A stretch of DNA of 35,852 nt from Flammula alnicola. Lineage: Eukaryota; Basidiomycota; Agaricomycetes; Agaricales; Strophariaceae. A program made the position numbers and the translations under genes. Below the pieces are notes generated by a model. The model was given only the letters and a program-made list of their open reading frames with translations, was not told where the DNA came from and made no database searches. The stretch spans positions 1-35,852 of the forward strand of contig JADNRV010000432.1 in assembly GCA_015499995.1 (NCBI GenBank), given 5' to 3'. Shown here one piece after another: positions 13,422-23,928 of the stretch. How positions within the stretch are numbered: the stretch's first letter is position 1; each line of letters opens with the position of its first letter.

Positions 13422-13820
13422 TTAAGGGTTCGAGGAATCGCTGGAATTGTGGATCTTTGTAGTCTTTCCCTGCACTTCTTGTCGATATGCTGTTCCAAAT
13501 ACGATCTTGTACAAGGCTTCTTCAGGAATGTCATAGTACATTCCTGGCATTTTTGGTGTAGCTGCCGAGTCCGGAATTGTCAATTCCTGATTACGAGGCC
13601 AGGAGGTAGTGATGACGCCGGGAGTCGGAGGCATGGGTTCAGGGTTGTTTGGATAATAGCAAGCGTATTGTGGTTCAGGATTTCGTGCCTCATAACGCAA
13701 TGTTTCATCCCGATTATTCGGGGAGGTAGTTATATTTTCTTTATCGCCGGATACGAGGATAGTTCGATCCATGTTTTCCAGGTCTCTCTGGGAGACATCT
13801 GTTCTTCCATACTGGGTCAT
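13422..13820 (-). CDS. small orphan protein, 132 aa
   Basis: This is a single-exon frame starting at ATG 13820 and ending in TAA. A TATAAAAT box lies on the same strand at 13964-13957, 137 bp upstream of the ATG, which fits a real promoter. The protein is polar and rich in Pro, Glu, Asn and Thr (for example NNPEPMPPTPGVI and DIPEEALYKIVFGTAYRQ). It has no signal peptide, membrane segment or known domain. The gene is divergent from the F-box gene at 14476, about 650 bp away. An overlapping plus-strand frame (13449-13868) is less protein-like. I do not recognise a family; a lineage-specific gene is my reading. Confidence 0.5.
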   Translation of the reverse strand: MTQYGRTDVSQRDLENMDRTILVSGDKENITTSPNNRDETLRYEARNPEPQYACYYPNNPEPMPPTPGVITTSWPRNQELTIPDSAATPKMPGMYYDIPEEALYKIVFGTAYRQEVQGKTTKIHNSSDSSNP

Positions 13821-13956
13821 AAGGGTCGAGTGGCTAGTTGCCGAAGGGAGAGCGTGAATTTAAAGTAGCAGAAGAGTCAGGAGAAATTCTTGTGAGTATG
13901 CAAGTATCTGGAAGGGCGGAGAGAGATAATAAATTTTATTGCAAGCACTGAGCCGT

Positions 13957-13964
13957 ATTTTATA
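13957..13964 (-). promoter_or_regulatory. TATA box for the 13422-13820 gene
   Basis: TATAAAAT reads on the minus strand 137 bp upstream of the ATG at 13820. The spacing is reasonable for a TATA element plus a 5' leader of roughly 100 nt. Confidence 0.45.
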
Positions 13965-14475
13965 TCAGCCATAATCCCGTGCCACTGGAAAACCCTGGGC
14001 CAGCGGGCTTCACAACAAAAGGCGGATTTGATCGGGATAAAAAGCGCTTACGCGTTGAATTATATGAGACACCCAGTTGGACCAAAGATGAAGAAGATTC
14101 AAGACACTGAGCACGAAAAAACCGGAATTCTGTAAATCCGAACTGAAGCCGCCAATCGCTTACGACTCATATCGCAGTCGGCGGGAGCAGGGGAACAGCA
14201 CAGAAACGGCTGTAGGGATATCCCTTGCCCATGAAATATTGAAGCTTTGTTTTTCCGCCATCCATTGTTTATTGTCCAATTTCTAAGCGACGCATTCTCG
14301 AGGTCCAAGCGCCGAAAATCGAGGGTGCCGATGATGCCGGGTGGAGACTTTAATCTGAGCCCGAAATCCTTCCAATTCATTTTGACGGTTTTCTGTTCAC
14401 TCTCAATTTTTCGGTGCATGCTCCTCGCCCTTCGTTTTAGCTTCAATAATACAGAACTCAAAGTATTTTATACCA

Positions 14476-16218
14476 ATGACTTCTCCCTCCAGTCTGGTTA
14501 TCCACGGTACTCGCCACAAAATGTACGAGGCAGTCAGGCCTCAACCACTCGAGGAGCCCAAGGTTTTCAAGCTTCATCGAGACTTGCTCTGGCGTATCTT
14601 CCTCCTGAATACAGATATGGATAAGGACCCCCCCATCAACTATCGCTATCACTCTCGGGAGAAGACCCGAGTACCATTCGGTTTCGACGGCCGTGCTTTG
14701 ATGGTCATGCATCACAGCTCACAAGTGTGCAGATACTGGCGCGAGGTACTCCTGGGGTCTCCATCTCTATGGGGAAGGGTCATCGACCTCACCCTCCTTG
14801 CCCATGGAAATGACATATGGAGGAACGCGGTTCTGCTCAGGACTGGTCGATCATATCTTTACGTGAAGGGAAACTTTCGACTAGACCATCCGACGTACCC
14901 TCCAGGTTTCAGAACATTCTTCTTTTCCCTCTTAAACAACAACTGGGCGAGAACGCGATTTTTTCACCTCAATGTCTACTACCATGAGGATATCATCGAA
15001 CAAAGACCCTGGCGATTCCTTCAGACCTCCGCGCCATATTTAGAATCGTTCACATTGCGCATTGATGGGAAGCATTACGATCAGACAATATTTTCAACGG
15101 ACGAAGTGTTGTTTGGCGACAAGGCCCCTTCATTGCGAGAATTCAAGTGCAAAAATGTCAACTTCAGCTTTGGATCGCCTTGGCTTTCACATCTCCGGCG
15201 CCTTGTAATTGAACTCGACCAACAATGCGCAGTTAGGATCCGACAGTTCTTCGATGCAGTTGTACATATGCCCTTCCTCGAAGATTTAACTCTTGAATCG
15301 GAACAGCCAGATCTGGGACTCGAATCCTTGGAATACCCGTACCACTTGCTGCCGCTTGACCCGACGCGTGCCACTTTGCCTCGACTCAGGAAAATCGAAG
15401 TAGGTGGTCGTCTGAGCATTTACTCAGCAATACTCGACGCCATAAAGCCGCACCCTGGATGCTGTTTAAATTTCACGTCTTTGGATCCATATCTAGGAGA
15501 ACAAGCATGGTACGTTGCTTGTGGAACCCTGGCTCATCACTCAAAGGGTTACTTCGACTCCCATACCCCCACCGCACTCTTGCTAACCGTCCGCCTAAGC
15601 ACCTTCCATTTCGCAGAACCTTCCACATTTTCCATAGCCCTCAGGTATCCCGGCATGCCTCTGATTGAGCTATATCCTGATATCCCCTACCTTCTCGAGT
15701 CGCTTGCGCCCCCGCGATCGCGCCAGTTCATCCACGTTACGACCTTGATCTTTACAGCCGACTTTGAGGAAGATAATACGGATAATCCTTACGTCATGGA
15801 GTTCCTCGAAAGGCTTCCATCCATCGAAATTTTGGAAACTTGGGCGGAATCCCTTGGGTTGTTTCTACAAAACGATGACGTCTATGGCCTCTTTACCAGA
15901 CTCCATACAATCCGCATCATAAGAAAGGCGGGCCGCCAGGACGCTATAGTCTCGACGAATTCCGCGTCATTACTCCGCTTCTTTATCAGTCGAATGGAGT
16001 CAGGGATGTCGATTAAAGTCTTTGACCTTTCAACGTTGTTCACGGATCTCTTCGCGACGGACCTGCAATTTCTGGAAAAAGTTAAAGGCTTGAAGGTACT
16101 ATGGAGGGAGAAGCATACCACGTTCAATACTGAGAACACCGAGGTAACGGAGTATACATGCGGCAGTGGGGCGCCTGAGGTGCTGGACTTTAGACGTTTT
16201 ATTCAACCTGACAACTAG
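14476..16218 (+). CDS. F-box protein
   Basis: This intronless 580-residue protein has an F-box-like N terminus: LHRDLLWRIFLLN at about 33-45 and SSQVCRYWREVLLGSPSLWG at about 81-100. That is the arrangement typical of agaricomycete F-box proteins, with a conserved C(R)xWRxV...SPxLW block. The rest is a long Leu-rich region resembling degenerate leucine-rich repeats, which in this family is the likely substrate-binding part. F-box proteins bind Skp1 and supply substrates to SCF ubiquitin ligases. These families are greatly expanded in mushrooms, so the target cannot be guessed. The start at 14476 is the first ATG of the frame and lies just after an AT-rich segment. A second ATG at 14521 is possible. 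Confidence 0.88.
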   Translation: MTSPSSLVIHGTRHKMYEAVRPQPLEEPKVFKLHRDLLWRIFLLNTDMDKDPPINYRYHSREKTRVPFGFDGRALMVMHHSSQVCRYWREVLLGSPSLWGRVIDLTLLAHGNDIWRNAVLLRTGRSYLYVKGNFRLDHPTYPPGFRTFFFSLLNNNWARTRFFHLNVYYHEDIIEQRPWRFLQTSAPYLESFTLRIDGKHYDQTIFSTDEVLFGDKAPSLREFKCKNVNFSFGSPWLSHLRRLVIELDQQCAVRIRQFFDAVVHMPFLEDLTLESEQPDLGLESLEYPYHLLPLDPTRATLPRLRKIEVGGRLSIYSAILDAIKPHPGCCLNFTSLDPYLGEQAWYVACGTLAHHSKGYFDSHTPTALLLTVRLSTFHFAEPSTFSIALRYPGMPLIELYPDIPYLLESLAPPRSRQFIHVTTLIFTADFEEDNTDNPYVMEFLERLPSIEILETWAESLGLFLQNDDVYGLFTRLHTIRIIRKAGRQDAIVSTNSASLLRFFISRMESGMSIKVFDLSTLFTDLFATDLQFLEKVKGLKVLWREKHTTFNTENTEVTEYTCGSGAPEVLDFRRFIQPDN

Positions 16219-18219
16219 CACTGTCGTTTAGAAGGTAGAAAACGACTCGAGGTGGAAGTAAATAATAATGGGAATTGAGCTAGTCGGACAAACGACTCAG
16301 CTTACGGAAACTCACCTCAAAGCCATGAAACTCACCTCAAAGCCATGTATAAATCCGCTCAAAAGGCAGTTCAAAGTTTGACAGAGGACCGGAACGGTAA
16401 TGGGACGACCATCGGAGCGAATACGCCTAATCATGACCACTTATTTCAGCTTATTCTATTCACGGCCAGATAAGTAGTTCGTATGTCATAATTTGAAATA
16501 TTGCGATATCTTTGTCTTGTCTTGTCTAGAATTGTCATCCTTACCCCATGTTTTCGAGCGCCATGCCAATCGACGGGGAAGAGGGTTCGTTATTAAATTT
16601 ATAATGGCATGCACACAATTATCAGCCACTCGCTGAGACGATCCGATCCTCAACGATATCACGAGGTCGCTCTATGCTAGAAGTAGTCTAATGCAATGTC
16701 TAGAGAATCCCGTACTTTTCGCAGTTTCAACATCACTCAACATGCCTTAACTTGCTTCATTGTGTTCACATGAGTGACCTATAAACGAAATCGCTAAAGA
16801 AGGGATCCGATGATCAAACTTCTCGCTGCATATGAAGCCAAGGTGAAGAGCGTAGCTATCAAGAGGATCAAGTAGACCTGTGCAATGGTATGTTCCCATC
16901 CAAAAGCAAACCGCGCGTCTAAGCCCAAGTTTTATAAAGTATCAGTTAAAGTATTGAGTACACTGACACTCAGCACTCTACTCTAAGTTTAACTCAACAG
17001 TCAGACGCGTCCCGGCACGGAGTCAAGGTGCCCCGCGTCTAAAATTAATCGATGGATGCCGCGTTGATATTTTCTACATATCCATAAAAATGGGACCAGG
17101 ACCACCCACTAGCTGCCTCGTGTGCCGGAGCTGATAAATCGCGAGGTAATCGATGGACTGAGCGCCGCGAAGAGCTCGCATTCTCTCGCGTTGCGCAATC
17201 GATGATGATCATGAGGTGTGCGGGATTCATACGGGAAGGTCGACGTTTGCCCTTCTTTCCATTCCATAGGCATTCGATATTTCATGCGTGGGGGCAATTA
17301 GCCATATGGAGGGGTGGAGAAGCACATGGATGTGCGTGGTGCGTTCATAACCGATAATCGATAATCCCCCATGATCAGCTGCAGAATGACAAGTTCAAGT
17401 CGACCACACCTGGAACTCCGCAACGCCCAACGGTGGAAGGTTCTACCTCGACATTTGGCTCTCACTAAAGGCCGGAAGGGAACTGAGATACCAATGTCAG
17501 AACAGAAACAGAGGATGGCAATATTACTGAGAAGTTCGAACAACGCACGATGTACAATTTCCAAAACAACGTATACGTATTATACATCATCTACCTAAAA
17601 CCCAACAAATACGAGAAAGGGTCGACACTCGTCGATCGAACATATGTATAAGGTACGTAAGAAGTATAATTGGGAAGTCGAACCCAGGATGCAGAGCGAG
17701 CGAGATAGCTTTAGTAACTATATGTAATATGGATGGATGGACGGCGGAGGGACGGATAGATAGATTATCGATAACTTGTAACTTGTAGGCAGATGCACGT
17801 CAGTCAGATGCATGTGAGAGATGCCAAGGGCGAGGGCATGTATGACACGTATATGATATACAGTAAGTATACGGCAAGGCGGATTTTAGGGTTGCGCCTA
17901 AGTTGTTTTTGACGAGGGGTTGACGAGAGAGGGGGATGAGGTAATGAGACGAATTCGGAATTAGAGGTCTTTGGCGCGGATAGGCGCGGTTTAAGTAGGT
18001 ACACTTTTGGAGTTTCGCGGAATGGACAGACATAAGTGCTGAGAGCGAAAGGGCAAACAGGTTTGTTAAACGAAGGGAAGGACATGAGATCGGCCGTCCA
18101 GAGAACGGCGGGCAAGGAAAGGGAACTGCATCCCGTCGAGTCGAGCTGAAGTTATACACCGCGAACTTTTAGTACTCATAGGCACAAGAATAATGAGACC
18201 TCGAGCGTTCGCTCGTCGC
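16219..18219. other. intergenic interval between two 3' ends
   Basis: The F-box gene ends into this stretch from the left and the Sfp1-like gene ends into it from the right, so it should hold both 3' UTRs. No gene was recognised. Contents include the 20-bp tandem duplication, a short GTCTT repeat near 16512-16526, and GATG/GATA-rich simple sequence at about 17728-17775. Confidence 0.55.
16307..16346. repeat. 20-bp tandem duplication
   Basis: GAAACTCACCTCAAAGCCAT at 16307-16326 is repeated exactly and immediately at 16327-16346, about 90 bp past the stop codon of the F-box gene. It is probably a recent slippage duplication in the 3' flank. Confidence 0.9.
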
Positions 18220-20332
18220 TCACTGTGCCGAAACAGACACAGACGCACTCAACGGCGGCGCATGCGTATATGCAGCCTGCATATGCTGCATCTGCACATC
18301 CTCGGCGCAGGTGAGCACGAACGGGCGCTGGCCATGGTGGCCCGCACCCGGGTGCGCGTGTGGCATATGCATATAAGCGTAACCGCCAAGTTGCAGTTGC
18401 AAGCCTTGCACGACGGGCACCTGCGCGTGCGCTGGCGCCGGCAAATACGAAGAAGGGACGGGGACGGGGAAGTGCGGCCCAGGGGCGTGGGCATTCTCAT
18501 GCGGCCGCTGGTCGCGCACAGACTGGCCCTGCACATCACTCGCGCTGGCGCTTTCATTGAAGTTGACTTTCGGGGATGTGGATGAATGGAGCGGCTGGTG
18601 ATGCGATGGCGATGGCGGGTGTACAGGCACCGGCACCGCGGATGAATGTTGCTGATTTGGATTATTAGGATTCAAGTTAGGATGGTGATGACGAGCTTGG
18701 GGGTAATGGCCACCGACGTCGACAGGAATTGGAATTTCACCAGGGGGAAGTTTCGAGGGTGCGTCCTCTATGGAGCCTCGATGAGAGGGGTTGGTATTTG
18801 GGTTAGGCAGTTTTGGGGTGGGTGGGGTGCCTAGATCGTCTAATGACGCATTGGCCGCCAATTGCGCTTGTGAGTCCATGTCGGCGTCCCCCAGCGTGGG
18901 CGGATATACGTTCGGAGTCGGACGCAATGCACGCCGCGGGGGTGTACTCGAGCTGGGGTGGGATGTCGTACTTAAGGACAGCGGCGCGGATGTGGATGTG
19001 GATGAGGGTGGCGTGGTTGGCATAGGTTCGTTCGCGATGGCACCGCTCCCATCCTCGCTCCATTCGGTGGCCTCGCCTTCTTCGATCTTGCATGTTCCTT
19101 TCTCCATGTGGTACTTTAGTCCGTTGGGGTTCAGGTATGACTATAAATCGAGGGTACAAAAAATTGTGACATTAGCATACGTATGTACACGGATTGAGAG
19201 GACGACGACGTGCCTTGGAACATCGGGGCGTCTGCGAGAGGACGAGAAATACAATGTCAACAAAGAATTCATTCGAGAAGAGAAAGGTCACGTACGGGAC
19301 AATGATACGCCTTCTCTCGCCGATTCCTAAGATGATTCCCGCTTCCGATAAATCGATTTTTTGTCTTGCTGATTTTAGACGACGACGCCAGAGACACGGC
19401 GTTGTTCAGAGCCTTCACCGCGCTCTTGACGCTGCCGCCTTCGCTTGGCGGATACAGTTCTTTCGTCCTTGCGAACTTCACTTGCTTCGGAGTGGCGGCA
19501 GCGACGGGGTGCGCCTTGTCCGCATCGTACACATCCGCTGGCGCTGGCGGGCCTTGGGTGCTACTGTTGTCCGCCATCTGCACATCCTCGTGCTCGTGTG
19601 ACAATGCAGACGTTGTGAGGGAGGTTTTGGCGAAGGCAGGATACATATCCGACGAGAATTCGTCGTAGATCGGCTCGTGAGCCATGGCCGTCTCCGTTGT
19701 ATCTAGAAAGGGATAACCAGGATCGACATGGAGCGATGGGGTGAATGGGGTGTACACTGGCGCGACGGTCATGCTCGATTTCCGGGCGGTGCTGGCGAAA
19801 GGCCCTTCGGTGGGCTGAGAAAAGAGAGTCGGCGAAGGCGGAGCAGATGATGGGGGCGTTGTGAGCCCTGAGGGCGATGATGGTGTGGCGGAGGATGAGC
19901 GAGAGGATGCGGGTGTGTTGCTGCTAGAAAACATGGGGTCCAATCGCATACGCTGGCCGCTAGGGGCTAGCACGAGGACATGGTCTTCTTCATAGTGCTC
20001 CAGGAGGGCATGGAGATCTCGTAGACGCATACCGCAGCATACGAAATCCGAACACTGGCGAACAGATAATAATATGGGTCAGATAAAGGTTATCTCAGCA
20101 TTGGTACCATGCTTACCAGCGAGAGCTCGAGAGATACAATATGATCAAGGTTTGAATCGACAGATGATGCGCAGTGCATATCCCTTGTTGATGTGGATGA
20201 TGAGGAAGGGTCGATGTACGATTCAAGATGAGCCCCTAAGTGTGCGTTGGGAATAATATCACACTGCAGACGAAGCGGGGTATTTTTGTTGTGCATGTGA
20301 ACGGTTGGGAACGAGAAGCTACACGTTTCCAT
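18220..20332 (-). CDS. Sfp1-like C2H2 zinc-finger transcription factor
   Basis: Model: exons 20332-20117, 20054-19296, 19231-19214 and 19140-18220 (637 aa), all phase 0. Introns are 62, 64 and 73 nt. Finger 1 spans the first junction: C73, C78/C79, H92 and H97 in CSDFVCCGMRLRDLHALLEH, the conserved CCG...DLHxLLxHYEE type of fungal Sfp1 relatives. Finger 2 is C324-x4-C329-x12-H342-x5-C348. Its second Cys comes from an 18-nt exon, and SYLNPNGLKYHMEKGTC comes from the last exon. The remainder is Ser/Pro/Thr-rich and, near the C terminus, His/Pro/Asn-rich. Sfp1 in yeasts links TOR signalling to ribosome biogenesis and cell size; a growth-control role here is inferred. An in-frame TAA lies three codons upstream of the chosen ATG. 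The third intron has a GC donor (AAG|GCACGT). Confidence 0.85.
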
Positions 20333-22756
20333 CGCTAGTTAATATCTATGCATTATCATGGACATCGGTCCAGACTTTACTTACGTCGATTCCGAGACAA
20401 CGTGGTGTTGATCGCACTGGTTCATGTCTATCTTGAAGTATCGATAATGCGGGAGACGGGGTCGAGAGCTGGCTGTTGCGAGCCTAATATCTTAGCAGAG
20501 GGCAACAGTCAGTACACTGCGTTGCGGGGGCGACAAATGCTGGCGGGCGGGTTACCAATCGGCGTAGGGAAAGCAAAAAGAAAATCACGTAAAAGAGGTT
20601 CAAGTACAATTTTCAAAAGTTCCTCTTGGACAGATGGACAACTCGGAAGGAAGGCCAAACGAACGACTTACTGAGATGGGTATATCCAGCTCAGGGCTTC
20701 CTCGTATGTCAACGCCTTATGGGATTCTTGAATAACGTTCTTGAGGGCACGAGGCTCTAGAGCCTGGATGCCTTCTTGCTAGATTCGCTGCCACAAGTCC
20801 TTTTTAAAGACGAGATTCGCGCGAAGCCACAGGAAAAGAACCGAGAAGGAAGTTTGGGAACGGCAGCGGGTGTGGTAGGCTAGGAGCGAGGGATCCTCTC
20901 TCTCGCACCCTAAATTCGGGAATATATCCCTTTCACCACAGGTGGAGTTGACGATTCATTACATACCCTGCAGTTGGGGCTCTTGTAGCGATGACGACCC
21001 AATGCGATAAGTTATCCATAAGCTGGGTTTTCGGCGCTGCTAGTACGGGGCAACATATGGGCCCTGGTCTAAACCTTGCAGGAAGGGGATGAATCGATGA
21101 GGGTTGGCGGGGATCGCAACATGCGTTCAATTCTTTTTTTCGGTCCCCGACGAGTTTCAAAATTGCTCTTTTCGGCCCTGTGGCGGGCTGATCTTGCATC
21201 GTTTTCCCTGAATGCAGGGTCGGTGATATGTTTACTGCCAATTTAGACCTGATTTTGCGTAAAAAAGCTGATCGTTTTTTGCCGCAAGGTTCAAAAACAT
21301 AGCATGATGGAAGGCGATAAAAAAGCACTCGTTCGAATTCTTCAAATTCTTGACAGCAGATATCGATATCGAAAGAAGGACGATGGGTATCACTCTGTAC
21401 TTGATCTTTCTGATGGGCAGTGATCAATTTAGAGAAGAACGCGTCACTCAGCGTTCGAAGAAAACAAAAACTCCTCGGAGGAGGATCTGGACGCTTTCTC
21501 TCTGCAGCTGGCCACTCGCTCAATTTCCGATAGCCGTGTCCAGCTGGGGGCAGCGGGGGGGAAGGGCGGACTTTCGGGTGTGGCGCATTCACCTGCCGTA
21601 ACATCGGCGTGGAGATAAAGGTCAGTTCTGAACATAAGGAAGGTAAGGCGGAGACAAGATTGCTATCGAATAAACCATTAGCCACGATGTCTCCTGCTGA
21701 CCTTCATCCAATCATGACCGGTGACCATCGACCAATGGCTATCAGCCTATCACGAGGAGGCTCAGACATGCTTGTCCCATGTAAAAAAGGCCTTCGAGTA
21801 CACCTATCTGACCGCAGTCATTATCGACACCCCACAAAGTCTACACGGCCACTGAATTGACCTGAAACATTCCAGAGTCGAGAGTCGTCGAGAACAGTGA
21901 AGCTCATTATTATGAATCCAAGTTCCTCAAGGCACCAAAACACATTCAGAAAATGACCCAAAATCTAGCAAAAATATTGGTGACCGCCGAGGCCGACCGT
22001 CGTATGTCTTAAGGCACACATTCACCGGATGGAGGGCCCGGCGATCCTCTTTTAGCGCTGCGTGTCAAATGCAATTGATGGAAATGCATACTACTCCAGG
22101 GCGACTCCAGAGCACCGTACATGCGTCATTTCTTATTTTCAAATTGATGATGCTATGCTGCGCTTCGGTCCACCCAAGGTCTGCCAGTCAGTTGCTCCAA
22201 GAGTCCAAGTTGCGCTCTTATGTTGCTCTTATGCTGTGTTGGTGGAGGTTGAACGTCGATGGCCAACGCCGTTAACCGCCAGATTGCGAGGGAATAGAGA
22301 TCTATTTATATTTCAGCGTTGGAGAACTTCGATTTACTTACATAGGATCCGATAATTGAAGGCTCTCTGCGGTCTGCCTCAGCCTGTGGAATGCTGATAA
22401 GTACATAGCGCAGGTGATAGATATGTCGACCACCGATATAATGGCGCAGTGACACCCACAACTCCACAAACAATCATCAGAGGCAGCCGGAACTAGCGTC
22501 TGGCCAGCTCGGTAAGTATGCCACCCTGGATGATCACCGAGAGCTATTGATTGAATTTTGAGGTTACGTTAGTGTTTGTCAGTGTGATACGGGAACTCAT
22601 CCAGCCTCCGATGAAGACTCCGCGACCCAGCGCCTGGCTCTCGTTCTCCTCTAGGCTTGATGTGTTAAATATGCGAAATGGTCAATGCATTATCCACGAC
22701 GCGCTGGCAAGGAGGAGAATAATGCGCATGACAGCGTATACGCCCAATATTGACAG
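20333..22756. other. 5' flank of the Sfp1-like gene and gene-poor DNA
   Basis: The stretch probably holds the promoter and leader of the Sfp1-like gene. A protein-like minus-strand segment at about 20690-20830 has no ATG and an internal stop. The longest open frame (20933-21685, minus) starts with GTG and lacks a domain. Neither supports a gene call. The right end abuts the MITE. Confidence 0.45.
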
Positions 22757-22758
22757 TA

Positions 22759-22785
22759 CTGTACTATTTCGACCGATCGTTCACG
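22759..22785 (+). repeat. MITE left terminal inverted repeat
   Basis: This 27-bp arm is the exact reverse complement of 23007-23033. It ends in GTTCACG, so the terminal repeat overlaps the first copy of the internal GTTCAC motif. Confidence 0.9.
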
Positions 22786-22789
22786 CCCT

Positions 22790-23008
22790 GTGATGCGTGA
22801 CGCCAATAGTTCACTGGCATCGGTGTTCACAACCAGCAGTGATGCGTGACGAGACAAATTTTATGAGCAAAATGTTCACAAATTAGCGCGAAGCGCCCAA
22901 AAAGAAAATTTTACCTGCAACTTTCAATTTCGGCGATGTTCACGGGCCCTTGTGATGCGTGACGAATTGCATATTTGTTCAGTTCACGACCCCCTGTGAT
23001 GCGTGACG
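22790..23008 (+). repeat. four direct GTGATGCGTGACG repeats inside the MITE
   Basis: Exact 13-bp copies lie at 22790-22802, 22839-22851, 22952-22964 and 22996-23008. They form two pairs, one near each end of the element, all in the same orientation. GTTCAC precedes them at 22779, 22825, 22938 and 22982. Subterminal repeats of this kind often bind the transposase in DNA transposons; that role is inferred. Confidence 0.85.
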
Positions 23009-23033
23009 TGAACGATCGGTCGAAATAGTACAG
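23007..23033 (-). repeat. MITE right terminal inverted repeat
   Basis: This is the exact inverted match of the left arm. It overlaps by two bases the last of the four GTGATGCGTGACG copies (22996-23008). Confidence 0.9.
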
Positions 23034-23394
23034 TAGTATGAGGGGGGTTGGGATCGTAGCGACCAAGTGCCAACGCGAGCTTTCGCGCAAGAGCGAGTGA
23101 TAGGCTCTGACACGTGGGTAGGACCTTAAAGCCAAAAGACCCGACGCTTCATCGTTACGGGCGGAAGCCCCAAAACTGGGGCTGACTTTGGAGTTGGAGT
23201 GCAGGGTGAGGTTGGTCTCGTGGCAGTTACTGGAGCTGTTGTAATTAGGAGGTGCCCAGGACCGCTGAGGTGGAACGAGAATGGAGTGACGGTGATATAG
23301 AAGACGAGGTTCTGGAGCGTACTGGGTGTTCAGGTGTATATGATACATGCCAATGAAATGTGCGCCATCGAGTTTGTGAAGAAATAGGCCAAAT

Positions 23395-23801
23395 TTATTG
23401 GGCGACTGGAGAACCCATCACAAGTACTTGAGGGCCCGGGGTGTCGTTATCCCAACGACCACCGTCGCCAGGAGCGAGCTGCCGGATTCTGTCAAACTGA
23501 ACCTTCAAGAGTCCGGCAGGGTTGGTCGGACAGAAGTCGGTAGGAGCTTGCTGTTGGAATGAAGTTGATGGATGAAGAAAAAAGCCAAAGGAACGAGAGA
23601 GACTCAGATGTCCTATTTGAGGGCCCAAAGTCGGAGATGTCTTTACCAGGTGAGCACATTCAACAGAACTCCAGCAAAAGTATTTTGTTGTCGAAGGTTC
23701 TCGCTGCATACTGTGCTAAAGCCCAGAAAACGCAGAATGTCTGTTGTGAGATTTTCTGTCAACGTATGAGTTGCAAAAACGGTGAACACGTCAAGTAGCA
23801 T
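23395..23801 (-). CDS. possible small two-exon gene, 99 aa, unrecognised
   Basis: A tentative model joins exon 23801-23658 (ATG, 48 codons) to exon 23550-23395. The second exon follows a strong acceptor, CATTCCAACAG, and ends in SPVAQ-stop. A TATAAAA box lies upstream on the same strand at 23928-23922. The second exon is protein-like (QAPTDFCPTNPAGLLKVQFD, then RWDNDTPGPQVLVMG). The donor needed for a continuous frame (GTGCTC at 23657) is weak, and the better donor GTAAAG a few bases on gives a frame that stops early. It may therefore be a decayed gene. No domain or signal peptide is clear. Confidence 0.3.
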
Positions 23802-23921
23802 GTAAATACCTGAGGATCGAAGCAGTTCGTCGAGAAAATATTTAGCCAGGTAGTGTACTAATATGCTGCGGAGCGACAGACTGGTGGTTTAACGCCTTCA
23901 AGTTCTTGCCCACTGGACTGG

Positions 23922-23928
23922 TTTTATA
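23922..23928 (-). promoter_or_regulatory. TATA box upstream of the possible small gene
   Basis: TATAAAA on the minus strand lies about 120 bp before the ATG at 23801. It supports transcription towards lower coordinates but does not by itself prove a gene. Confidence 0.35.

Larger units (their letters stand above)
22759..23033. mobile_element. 275-bp MITE (non-autonomous DNA transposon)
   Basis: Perfect 27-bp terminal inverted repeats lie at 22759-22785 and 23007-23033, beginning CTGTACTATTTCGACC at the left. The dinucleotide TA flanks both ends (22757-22758 and 23034-23035), as expected for the target-site duplication of a Tc1/mariner-type element. The inside has no coding capacity. It contains four direct copies of GTGATGCGTGACG, three of them with GTTCAC eight bases upstream and the first with it five bases upstream. 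Size, ends and lack of genes fit a MITE moved by a transposase encoded elsewhere. The superfamily assignment rests only on the TA and is tentative; a longer target duplication was not seen. Confidence 0.85.

Noticed and set aside
18249..18585. Arg-rich frames on both strands within the Sfp1-like last exon
   Set aside because: They are alternative-frame by-products of the GC-rich His/Pro/Ala codons of the real gene.
20933..21685. 250-codon minus-strand open frame
   Set aside because: It begins with GTG rather than ATG, has no recognisable domain or splice signals in keeping with a gene, and lies in a gene-poor, decayed stretch. Kept as unlikely, not impossible.
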